Source: Riemerella anatipestifer_E (lineage in GTDB: Bacteria; Bacteroidota; Bacteroidia; Flavobacteriales; Weeksellaceae). From it: a DNA stretch of 64,000 nucleotides. Positions within the stretch are counted from its first letter, which is position 1, and each line of letters opens with the position of its first letter. Position numbers and translations under genes: made by a program. The notes below the pieces were generated by a model. That model saw only the letters and a program-made list of their open reading frames with translations, did not search any database and was not told the DNA's origin. Below are positions 43,168 through 50,758 of this stretch, piece by piece. The stretch is from assembly GCF_009932355.1 (NCBI RefSeq), contig NZ_LEKU01000001.1:1-64000 (forward strand). Reading direction: 5' to 3'.

Positions 43168-44163
43168 ATGGCAATTTTAAATTTTATAAAACCCGATAAA
43201 GTAATCCTACTTAACTCCACAGAGTTTCAAGGTCAGTTTGAATTTAGACCTTTGGAGCCAGGTTATGGATTAACTGTCGGTCATGCTTTAAGAAGAGTAT
43301 TGCTCTCTTCTTTAGAAGGTTATGCTATTACATCTATCAAAATAGAAGGCGTAGAGCACGAATTTTCCACCATTCCAGGAGTTATAGAAGATGTAACAGA
43401 AATTATTTTAAACTTAAAACAGCTTCGCTTAAAGGCTAAGTCTGAGAATGCTCCGTCTGAGCAAGTTACAGCTAAAATAGCTAACTTAGAACAGCTTACA
43501 GCAGGAGATTTAGGTAAATTTATTTCTGGTTTTGAAGTTTTAAATCCTGAATTGGTGATTTGTAATCTTACAAAAGATGTAAATTTAGAAATGAATTTTA
43601 GCATCAATAAAGGTAGAGGTTATGTTCCTTCAGAACAAAATAAATCAAATAATGCTCCTATCGGTACTATTGCTATTGACTCTATTTATACTCCAATAAA
43701 GAAGGTTAAGTACAGCGTAGAAAACTATCGTGTAGAGCAGAAAACGGATTATGAAAAATTAATTCTAGATATAGAAACTGACGGTTCTATCTCTCCTCAG
43801 AATGCTTTAATAGAAGCTTCTAAAATCCTTATATACCACTTCATGTTGTTCTCTGATGAGAGAATTACATTGGAAACGGAAGCGGTAAAGGCATCTATTC
43901 AGTATGATGAAGAAACATTACACACTAGACAATTACTTAAGTCTAAACTAGCAGAGATGGACCTTTCTGTTAGGGCTCTTAACTGCTTGAAAGCAGCTGA
44001 AGTAGAGACTCTAGGTGAACTAGTTTCTTATAGTAAATCTGATTTGATGAAATTTAGAAACTTCGGAAAGAAATCATTAACCGAACTTGAAGAGCTTGTT
44101 CATTCTAAGGGACTTAACTTCGGTTTTGATGTAAGTAAATATAAGTTAGACGCTGATAAATAA
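43168..44163 (+). CDS. rpoA: RNA polymerase alpha subunit
   Basis: The 331-residue protein has the assembly domain (GYGLTVGHALRRVLLSSLEGYAI in segments, about residues 32-55) and the C-terminal helix-hairpin-helix domain (DLSVRALNCLKAAEVETLGELVSY, about 265-290). Its length is typical of Bacteroidota. It sits in the usual place between rpsD and rplQ. Confidence 0.98.
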   Translation: MAILNFIKPDKVILLNSTEFQGQFEFRPLEPGYGLTVGHALRRVLLSSLEGYAITSIKIEGVEHEFSTIPGVIEDVTEIILNLKQLRLKAKSENAPSEQVTAKIANLEQLTAGDLGKFISGFEVLNPELVICNLTKDVNLEMNFSINKGRGYVPSEQNKSNNAPIGTIAIDSIYTPIKKVKYSVENYRVEQKTDYEKLILDIETDGSISPQNALIEASKILIYHFMLFSDERITLETEAVKASIQYDEETLHTRQLLKSKLAEMDLSVRALNCLKAAEVETLGELVSYSKSDLMKFRNFGKKSLTELEELVHSKGLNFGFDVSKYKLDADK

Positions 44164-44171
44164 TCCTTAAA

Positions 44172-44666
44172 ATGAGACACGGAAAAAAATTCAATCATTT
44201 AGGTAGAACTGCTTCTCATAGAAAAGCTATGCTTTCTAATATGGCTTGTTCCCTAATTGAACATAAAAGAATAAATACTACAGTAGCTAAAGCTAAGGCT
44301 TTGAGAGTATATGTAGAGCCTATCCTTACTAAATCTAAAGAAGATACTACACATAACAGAAGAGTAGTTTTCTCTTATTTACAAAATAAATATGCTGTTA
44401 GTGAGCTTTTTAGAACTATTGCTCCTAAAATTGCAGAGAGAAACGGTGGTTATTGTAGAATCATTAAAACTGGATTTAGACAAGGAGATTCTGCTGATAT
44501 GGCAATGATAGAGCTTGTAGATTTCAATGAGCTTTACAATCCTAACGAAGCAGAAAAGAAAACGACTAGAAGAAGTCGTAGAAAGGCTGCTCCTGCTACT
44601 AAAAAAGAAGAGGTAGTTGCTCAAGAAGAAGCTCCTGTAGCTAATGATGAGAAAGTAGAAGAATAA
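44172..44666 (+). CDS. rplQ: 50S ribosomal protein L17 with C-terminal extension
   Basis: The family core (about residues 1-115) starts MRHGKKFNHLGRTASHRKAM. After it comes a charged tail of roughly 45 residues that starts with basic Arg/Lys-rich residues and becomes Ala/Glu-rich (VVAQEEAPVANDEKVEE). Total length is 164 residues. It closes the operon and is followed by a terminator. Confidence 0.96.
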   Translation: MRHGKKFNHLGRTASHRKAMLSNMACSLIEHKRINTTVAKAKALRVYVEPILTKSKEDTTHNRRVVFSYLQNKYAVSELFRTIAPKIAERNGGYCRIIKTGFRQGDSADMAMIELVDFNELYNPNEAEKKTTRRSRRKAAPATKKEEVVAQEEAPVANDEKVEE

Positions 44667-44693
44667 AGATTTATTCATCTAAAATAAAAAAAT

Positions 44694-44720
44694 GCTTCCA
44701 ATTTTTGGAAGCGTTTTTTT
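44694..44720. terminator. Terminator between rplQ and the baeRF3-like gene
   Basis: A perfect 8-bp stem (GCTTCCAA at 44694-44701, TTGGAAGC at 44705-44712) with a 3-nt loop is flanked by A and T runs on both sides. It can stop transcription from both convergent operons. Confidence 0.85.
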
Positions 44721-44744
44721 GTTACTATATTTTTATAATTAAAA

Positions 44745-45827
44745 CTAATATCTTACTTTTAAAGCTATATTTCCAAACTCATCAAAAGATGAATCAGAAG
44801 TAAATATTACTCGTCCTCCTTTACTTAGAACTTCCCAAGAAATATTAGATATAATGTCGTCTTCAACTCCTACCTCTTTACTGTCTTCTACTAATTCAAA
44901 TTCTCTATCATTAAGCATTCTTACGGGTTGTTCATAATCTTTTCTTACAATTAGTAGCTCAGCTCTACCATCTATCGCTGAACGATAAATCTCTTGTAAG
45001 TCAGTTTGTACATGAGACTGAGAAATAGCTTCTTTTAGCTCTTCAATAGCATTTTTTCTTAGCTGGATTTTATGCTCTTGTACTAGTTTGTAAGCTTCTT
45101 CTGCTATTTGATGTTCTTTTAGCTCATTATAATTTATATCTATATGCCCTAAATAAATATCTTTATTATCAGCAACTTGTTGCAACTTACTGTAATTATC
45201 TTCTGTAGAGATTACTACTACTTTTAATGAATGAGTTCTTGCAACTTCTAAAATGACTTTATCTACATGATTAAAATATTCTCTATCCAAATCATCTACA
45301 TGGCTGCTATCACTTTTTCTTTTATCATTTTTAGGATGAAGTGGCGTTTCATGGAATGGAAAATCCTCATTTTTAATTTCCTCTAAAACAGCATCATTTG
45401 TGGCTCTATATAATGGTACTCCATCTTTTTTTAGAACTACGATAAGGTATTCAAAACTTCTATTTACAGCTAGTATTAAAGGTCTTATCGCGAATGTATT
45501 GTCTACATAGGTCTCGTGTTTGGTTACAGGGAAGGCTGTTTTTATGATTTCTTCTGTATCTTTAGATATAAAAATATGAAGTCCATCTAAATTGTAATCA
45601 TGGTTTATCTTTTCAGGTACAGCCTCTAGTTTGTCTAAAACTTCTTTGATTTCTCTAGAGTTGCTAAACTTTTCCTCTAACCTGTTTTTGGCTTCTCTTA
45701 CCAAGTTTTTTAGAACTATTTCATCTTGCCTGTTATCAGGGTAAGTTCTATGTGTGTTTAGAGATAAAGTCACACAGGGGTTTGACACTTCGCTGGCTAA
45801 TTTTTGCAATTTTACTTGTAAATTCAT
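44745..45827 (-). CDS. baeRF3-like protein (bacterial release-factor-domain family 3)
   Basis: The 360-residue protein resembles the baeRF family, bacterial relatives of archaeo-eukaryotic release factor domain proteins. I recognise the PCVTLSLNTHRTYPD opening and the EIVLKNLVREAKNRLEE helix, and its length fits family 3. The C-terminal ELLIVRKDYEQPVR and VIFTSDSSFDEFGNIALKVRY are as in the family. Their function is unproven; a link to ribosome-related processes has been suggested. It is convergent with rplQ. Confidence 0.65.
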   Translation of the reverse strand: MNLQVKLQKLASEVSNPCVTLSLNTHRTYPDNRQDEIVLKNLVREAKNRLEEKFSNSREIKEVLDKLEAVPEKINHDYNLDGLHIFISKDTEEIIKTAFPVTKHETYVDNTFAIRPLILAVNRSFEYLIVVLKKDGVPLYRATNDAVLEEIKNEDFPFHETPLHPKNDKRKSDSSHVDDLDREYFNHVDKVILEVARTHSLKVVVISTEDNYSKLQQVADNKDIYLGHIDINYNELKEHQIAEEAYKLVQEHKIQLRKNAIEELKEAISQSHVQTDLQEIYRSAIDGRAELLIVRKDYEQPVRMLNDREFELVEDSKEVGVEDDIISNISWEVLSKGGRVIFTSDSSFDEFGNIALKVRY

Positions 45828-45919
45828 AGACTTATTTTTTTTGTTATTCTATGCATAATTAGTGCCAAACTCCCGTGACTTTATATGATTTTTAACATAA
45901 AGTGTTTGTTTGCAGTATA

Positions 45920-46834
45920 TTACTCTCTTACTAGAGGCATGGTAGAGCATCTTAATAGCCCTCCCATTTTAGAAATCTCTCTGTAAGGAATTTCTTCTAC
46001 TGTAAGTCCCCACTCGTCACGAAGATGGTTATTCATTCTAGTAAAAGCTTTATCAGAAACCACTACTTCTGGAGATATAGAGAAAATATTAGGGAACATC
46101 GCAAACATTTCTTCAGATGTTACCTCAAAACAATTTTCTTTTCCAAAGATGTCTAAGATTAAATGATAATCGCTCTCATCTACAAAGCCATCTTTGTAAA
46201 TGATGCATTTGTCTTTTCCTACAGGATTAAAGGTACAGTCTAAATGAAGTATGCCTTGATATGGAACTCTATCATTTTTCTTTAAATCAAAATCTAGAAT
46301 TCTTTTCTTAGGGAAATACTCTTTGAGAGTTTCTATAGCATATTCGTTGGTTCTAGCGGTTTTAAAATTTCGGTAGTCTTCACTGAAACAAGTTCCTATG
46401 AAGATAAAGTTATCCCATACAATAACATCTCCACCTTCTATATGAGCTGTGTCTGGAAGGTTAATGATTTTACGCCACTCTACCTTTTCAAATATTTTAC
46501 GGTAAGCTTCTTGTTCATCAGCTCTGTCAGGGATTACATTAGAGATAATCATTCTGTCTTCTATAACGAAAGCAACATCTCTAGCAAAAACCTGATTATA
46601 ATCTTGAATAATTTCTGGACGAAAAACTTCTACATCATACTTTCTTAAAACAGCTTCAAAAGCGTCCATTTCGTTAATGATGTCTTCCTCTTTAGGATAA
46701 ATATTATTTTCTATCGAGTGATAAGATTTTGCATCATAGCTTTCTTCTAGTGTAGGAATTGGACCATTAGAATGTGGCTGCCCTAAAACAACTGATTTTA
46801 ATCTACCTGTTTCGTTTTTTATATTTAATTTCAT
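45920..46834 (-). CDS. Amidinotransferase/DDAH-like arginine-hydrolase family protein
   Basis: The 304-residue protein carries the guanidino-group-modifying fold motifs FARDVAFVIEDRMII (about 88-102), HIEGGDVIVWDN (about 141-152), LHLDCTFNPV (about 203-212) and the C-terminal catalytic LLRCSTMP with C near residue 297. These match arginine deiminase and dimethylarginine dimethylaminohydrolase relatives, but the exact substrate is unclear. It is on the minus strand, upstream of the baeRF3-like gene and 218 bp downstream of gltA. Confidence 0.85.
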   Translation of the reverse strand: MKLNIKNETGRLKSVVLGQPHSNGPIPTLEESYDAKSYHSIENNIYPKEEDIINEMDAFEAVLRKYDVEVFRPEIIQDYNQVFARDVAFVIEDRMIISNVIPDRADEQEAYRKIFEKVEWRKIINLPDTAHIEGGDVIVWDNFIFIGTCFSEDYRNFKTARTNEYAIETLKEYFPKKRILDFDLKKNDRVPYQGILHLDCTFNPVGKDKCIIYKDGFVDESDYHLILDIFGKENCFEVTSEEMFAMFPNIFSISPEVVVSDKAFTRMNNHLRDEWGLTVEEIPYREISKMGGLLRCSTMPLVRE

Positions 46835-46993
46835 ATAGAATTATTTTTTGAGTTTGTTTATCAATATTTCAAAGGAGATAAAGAATTTCAAAGAGAGTGA
46901 ATTTCTTTTAACGCAACCAATTTAAACAAAAAAGTTGAATTGAAAAAGTTGGTGTAAAACTAATAGTAGAATTTGTATTATGGTATTATAAAA

Positions 46994-47025
46994 AAATCTT
47001 TCCTTTTACAAAAAAGGAAAGATTT
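46994..47025 (-). terminator. Terminator after gltA
   Basis: A perfect 14-bp stem (AAATCTTTCCTTTT at 46994-47007, AAAAGGAAAGATTT at 47012-47025) with a 4-nt loop is followed on the minus strand by TTTT. It lies 28 bp beyond the gltA stop. Confidence 0.9.
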
Positions 47026-47052
47026 AATATTTTAGAGATATTTTACCGACTA

Positions 47053-48339
47053 TTATCTTTGGTTCATTGGAGTGTAATCTCTTTTTCCAGCACCTTGGTA
47101 AACTTGTCTAGGTCTTCCGATAGGGTCTTCCATAAGTCTCATTTCTTTCCATTGAGAAATCCATCCTGGTAGTCTTCCTAAAGCAAACATTACTGTAAAC
47201 ATTTCAGTAGGAATTCCTAAAGCTCTGTATATGATACCAGAGTAGAAGTCTACGTTTGGATAAAGTTTTCTTTCTACAAAGTAATCGTCTTCTAGAGCTA
47301 CTTTCTCAAGTTGCATTGCGATATCCAGAGCTTTATCATGTATACCTAATTTACCAAGAATATCATCAGCAGCTTTCTTGATAATCTTCGCTCTAGGGTC
47401 AAAGTTTTTGTAAACTCTGTGTCCGAAGCCCATTAGACGGAAGCTATCTTCTTTATCCTTAGCTTTCTTTACATATTTTTCTACATCTCCACCATCTTTT
47501 TCTATCATCTCTAGCATTTCTATCACGGCTTGGTTAGCTCCACCGTGAAGTGGTCCCCAAAGAGCAGAAACACCAGCAGAAATAGAAGCAAATAAACCTG
47601 TGTGGGCAGAACCTACCATTCTTACTGTAGAAGTAGAACAGTTTTGCTCATGGTCTGCGTGAAGAATAAGAAGTTTATCTAAGGCATCTACAATAACAGG
47701 GTCCATCTCAAACTCTTGGTTTGGCATACGGAAACACATTTTGTAGAAGTTTTCTACATAGTTTAATTTATTATCTCCGTGATTAAGAGGTAACCCTTGT
47801 TTTTTTCTGTAAGTCCAAGCAGCTAGGTGAGAAAACTTAGCGATAAGCATCACCGCAGCGTGGTCTAAATCTTCCTTAGATTTAACATCTACTGCTCTAG
47901 GATTAAACGCTGTAAGAGCGGAAGTAAGAGAAGATAAAACTCCCATAGGGTGTGCAGAGCGAGGGAATGCATCCATCAGCTTTTTCATTTCTTCTGCTAC
48001 CCAGTTGTAGTTTTTGATACTATCTTCAAAAGTTTTGAATTGCTCTTCTGTAGGTAGTTCTCCGTGAAGTAATAAGTACATCACTTCCGTAAAGTTAGAC
48101 TTCTCTGCGATTTGTTCTATAGGGTAGCCTCTATAGAATAGCTCTCCTTGGTCTCCATCTAGGAAAGTGATTTCACTAATAGTAGCACCTGTATTTTTGT
48201 AGCCTTTATCTAGGGTTATAAGTCCTGTTTCATCTCTTAATTTAGAAATATCAATACCTCTATCTCCTAAAACACTATCTACGATAGGGTATTCATACTC
48301 CTTTCCATCGTACTTTAATAAAACTTTATTGTCAGACAT
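47053..48339 (-). CDS. gltA: Citrate synthase
   Basis: The enzyme condenses oxaloacetate and acetyl-CoA to citrate, the entry to the TCA cycle. The 428-residue protein has a beta-rich N-terminus of the Gram-negative hexameric type, RGYPIEQIAEKSNF, the catalytic His region LHADHEQNCSTSTVRMVGS (about 231-249), LWGPLHGGANQAV, MGFGHRVYKNFDPRA and a Asp near VDFYSG. It is preceded by eno on the same strand. Confidence 0.96.
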   Translation of the reverse strand: MSDNKVLLKYDGKEYEYPIVDSVLGDRGIDISKLRDETGLITLDKGYKNTGATISEITFLDGDQGELFYRGYPIEQIAEKSNFTEVMYLLLHGELPTEEQFKTFEDSIKNYNWVAEEMKKLMDAFPRSAHPMGVLSSLTSALTAFNPRAVDVKSKEDLDHAAVMLIAKFSHLAAWTYRKKQGLPLNHGDNKLNYVENFYKMCFRMPNQEFEMDPVIVDALDKLLILHADHEQNCSTSTVRMVGSAHTGLFASISAGVSALWGPLHGGANQAVIEMLEMIEKDGGDVEKYVKKAKDKEDSFRLMGFGHRVYKNFDPRAKIIKKAADDILGKLGIHDKALDIAMQLEKVALEDDYFVERKLYPNVDFYSGIIYRALGIPTEMFTVMFALGRLPGWISQWKEMRLMEDPIGRPRQVYQGAGKRDYTPMNQR

Positions 48340-48445
48340 AATTCAATTATTTTTTTAGATTTTTATTGAAATTTGCGATAAAGATATAAAAAAAATAGCA
48401 CTTATCACAAAAGATAAATGCTATAATAATGATTGTTTTTATGTA

Positions 48446-49738
48446 TTACCTTTTTACTTTAAAGGCATCAAGACCTGGGAATATTGCTGTTTCTCCAAGA
48501 GCTTCTTCTATTCTTAGAAGTTGGTTGTATTTAGCCATTCTATCAGAACGAGAAGCTGAACCTGTTTTGATTTGTCCACAGTTACAAGCTACTGCTAAAT
48601 CAGCAATAGTAGCGTCTTCAGTTTCTCCTGAGCGGTGAGACATTACAGAAGTGTACTTATTATGCTGTGCCATTTGTACCGCTGCTAAAGTTTCGGATAA
48701 AGAACCGATTTGGTTTACTTTTACTAAAATTGAATTAGCTACCTCTTCTTTAATACCTCTAGAAAGTCTTTCTACATTAGTTACAAATAAATCATCACCT
48801 ACTAATTGTACTCTATCTCCGATTTTATCTGTAAGCATTTTCCAACCTTGCCAGTCGTCTTCGTGCATACCGTCTTCTATAGAGATGATAGGGTATTTTT
48901 GAGTTAATTCAGCAAGGTAAGATACTTGTTCTTCTCTGCTTCTGTGAGCACCTTTGTCTCCTTCAAATTTTCTGTAATCATAAGTTCCATCTACATAAAA
49001 TTCTGAAGAAGCACAGTCTAGTGCAAGCATAATGTCATCACCTGGTTTGTACCCTGCTTTTTCTATTGCTTGTAGAAGTGTGTCAAGAGCATCTTCTGTA
49101 CCGTTGAATGTAGGTGCAAAACCACCTTCATCTCCTACTGCTGTAGACAATCCTCTTCCTTTAAGGATAGATTTTAAACTGTGGAATATCTCTGTTCCTT
49201 TTCTTAAAGCGTGTGAGAAAGAGTCTGCTTTTACAGGCATAATCATAAACTCTTGGAATGCAATAGGGGCATCAGAGTGAGAACCACCATTGATAACATT
49301 CATCATAGGAACAGGTAGTGTGTTTGCGTTTACACCACCGATATATTTATAAAGAGGCATTCTAAGTTCGGTAGCAGCAGCTTTTGCAGCAGCAAGAGAT
49401 ACCCCTAGTATAGCATTAGCGCCTAGTTTACCTTTATTAGCAGTGCCGTCTAAATCTATCATTACTTGGTCTATCAAGTTCTGGTCAAAAACAGGAAGAC
49501 CTATAAGTTCAGGAGCGATAACTTCCCTTACATTTTCTACTGCCTTTAGAACACCTTTTCCAACATATTCTGAACCACCATCACGAAGTTCTACGGCTTC
49601 GTGCTCTCCTGTAGAGGCTCCAGAAGGAACAGCCGCTCTACCCATAGCACCATTTTCCGTGAATACATCTACTTCTACAGTAGGATTACCACGAGAATCT
49701 AAAATTTGTCTTGCTTCAATGTAAGAAATGTAACTCAT
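48446..49738 (-). CDS. eno: Enolase
   Basis: The enzyme converts 2-phosphoglycerate to phosphoenolpyruvate. The 430-residue protein has IEARQILDSRGNPTVEVDV, GANAILGVSLAAAKAAA, the metal ligands around LALDCASSEF, ISIEDGMHEDDWQGW and the signature LVKVNQIGSLSETL, with SHRSGETED near the end. Its -7 element lies at 49766-49773. Confidence 0.98.
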   Translation of the reverse strand: MSYISYIEARQILDSRGNPTVEVDVFTENGAMGRAAVPSGASTGEHEAVELRDGGSEYVGKGVLKAVENVREVIAPELIGLPVFDQNLIDQVMIDLDGTANKGKLGANAILGVSLAAAKAAATELRMPLYKYIGGVNANTLPVPMMNVINGGSHSDAPIAFQEFMIMPVKADSFSHALRKGTEIFHSLKSILKGRGLSTAVGDEGGFAPTFNGTEDALDTLLQAIEKAGYKPGDDIMLALDCASSEFYVDGTYDYRKFEGDKGAHRSREEQVSYLAELTQKYPIISIEDGMHEDDWQGWKMLTDKIGDRVQLVGDDLFVTNVERLSRGIKEEVANSILVKVNQIGSLSETLAAVQMAQHNKYTSVMSHRSGETEDATIADLAVACNCGQIKTGSASRSDRMAKYNQLLRIEEALGETAIFPGLDAFKVKR

Positions 49739-49765
49739 TGTATTATATTTTTAAAAATAACTCTA

Positions 49766-49773
49766 CAAATTTA
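49766..49773 (-). promoter_or_regulatory. Promoter -7 element of eno
   Basis: On the minus strand TAAATTTG matches TAnnTTTG about 27 bp before the eno ATG. No clear -33 TTG was found at 17-23 bp. Confidence 0.45.
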
Positions 49774-49845
49774 GCTAATTCTAAGGAAAAAAGCGAAGAT
49801 AAATTTGATTATTTTTATGGTTTTAGGGGAGGTTAAGGCTAGTTT

Positions 49846-50289
49846 TTAGTTTGTGTTAGCTCTACGCTTCTTTTTGCCTTTGTTGTAAATTACTTCAACT
49901 ATTTTTCCTCCTAACCAAGAGAATGGAAAGAATACTAGAAATATAGTTATCTTATAAAAAGTAGGGTGGTATGGGAAAATAATGATGTCTAGCATTGCTA
50001 GAAATAAAAGAATGAAGCCTATTAGAATAGCGTAAGCCACTTTGGCATATTTTACAACAATGGCTGTGGTTACACCACCTATGGTGGCAGCTAAACCAGA
50101 GGAGAAAAGCAGTGCAATAAAAAATCCGTTTTCATTTTTTACAGAATATAGTACCTTTTCCCATTGTTCAAAGGGAGAAAAAGTGCTATAATTTATCCAC
50201 GAAGGATTCAGCCTAACTCCTAGTGTGATGATAAGCCCTGCGGCGGTTAGACCTAATAAAACTCCTATGGTATTTCTAACAAAGTCCAT
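49846..50289 (-). CDS. Small membrane protein of unknown function
   Basis: The 147-residue protein has four hydrophobic helices (about residues 4-24, 56-80, 84-106 and 110-130) and a basic C-terminus (YNKGKKKRRANTN), which should face the cytoplasm. No family was recognised. Its start is adjacent to the end of ridA (they meet at 50289/50290), so the two are likely co-transcribed. Confidence 0.7.
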   Translation of the reverse strand: MDFVRNTIGVLLGLTAAGLIITLGVRLNPSWINYSTFSPFEQWEKVLYSVKNENGFFIALLFSSGLAATIGGVTTAIVVKYAKVAYAILIGFILLFLAMLDIIIFPYHPTFYKITIFLVFFPFSWLGGKIVEVIYNKGKKKRRANTN

Positions 50290-50670
50290 TTAAAATTGGT
50301 GTGCAATCATAGAAATTTCTATATTCACATCTTTAGGTAACCTACTTACCTGTACGGTTTCTCTAGCTGGAAGTTGTGCACTGTCTAGATAAGATGCATA
50401 AATATCATTAACGAGACTAAAATCATCCATATTTTTCAAGAAAATAGTAGACTTTACAACATTAGAGAAAGACATTCCTGCCTCTTTTAGTATGGCTTCT
50501 AAGTTTTTCATTACTTGATGAGCCTCATTCTCTATACCTGTAACCAATTCGCCATTGCTAGGATTGATGGGGATTTGTCCTGAGATATACAAAACACCAT
50601 TTACCATATTAGCCTGTGAGTAAGGACCTATGGCAGCAGGAGCGTTATTGGTTGATATAATTGTTTTCAT
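50290..50670 (-). CDS. ridA: RidA family 2-imino-acid deaminase
   Basis: RidA proteins hydrolyse reactive 2-iminoacids that leak from PLP enzymes such as threonine dehydratase. The 126-residue protein has APAAIGPYSQANMVNG at the start, the GELVTGIENEAHQVMKNL helix and the PARETVQVSRLPKDVNIEI end with the substrate-binding Arg. It shares a strand with the small membrane protein and has a -7 element 42 bp upstream. Confidence 0.95.
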   Translation of the reverse strand: MKTIISTNNAPAAIGPYSQANMVNGVLYISGQIPINPSNGELVTGIENEAHQVMKNLEAILKEAGMSFSNVVKSTIFLKNMDDFSLVNDIYASYLDSAQLPARETVQVSRLPKDVNIEISMIAHQF

Positions 50671-50711
50671 GATATTTATGATGTTTGGTCTTAGTTTAAA
50701 TTTTGAGAGAG

Positions 50712-50719
50712 CAAATATA
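50712..50719 (-). promoter_or_regulatory. Promoter -7 element of ridA
   Basis: On the minus strand TATATTTG matches TAnnTTTG 42 bp before the ridA ATG. Confidence 0.5.
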
Positions 50720-50758
50720 AAAGTTTTTTTCTTGGTGTTAAAAGAAGTGTTTAAAAAA

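Noticed and set aside
31654..44678. Open frames on the minus strand and in other frames inside the ribosomal operon
   Set aside because: They overlap well-known ribosomal genes and show low-complexity translations.
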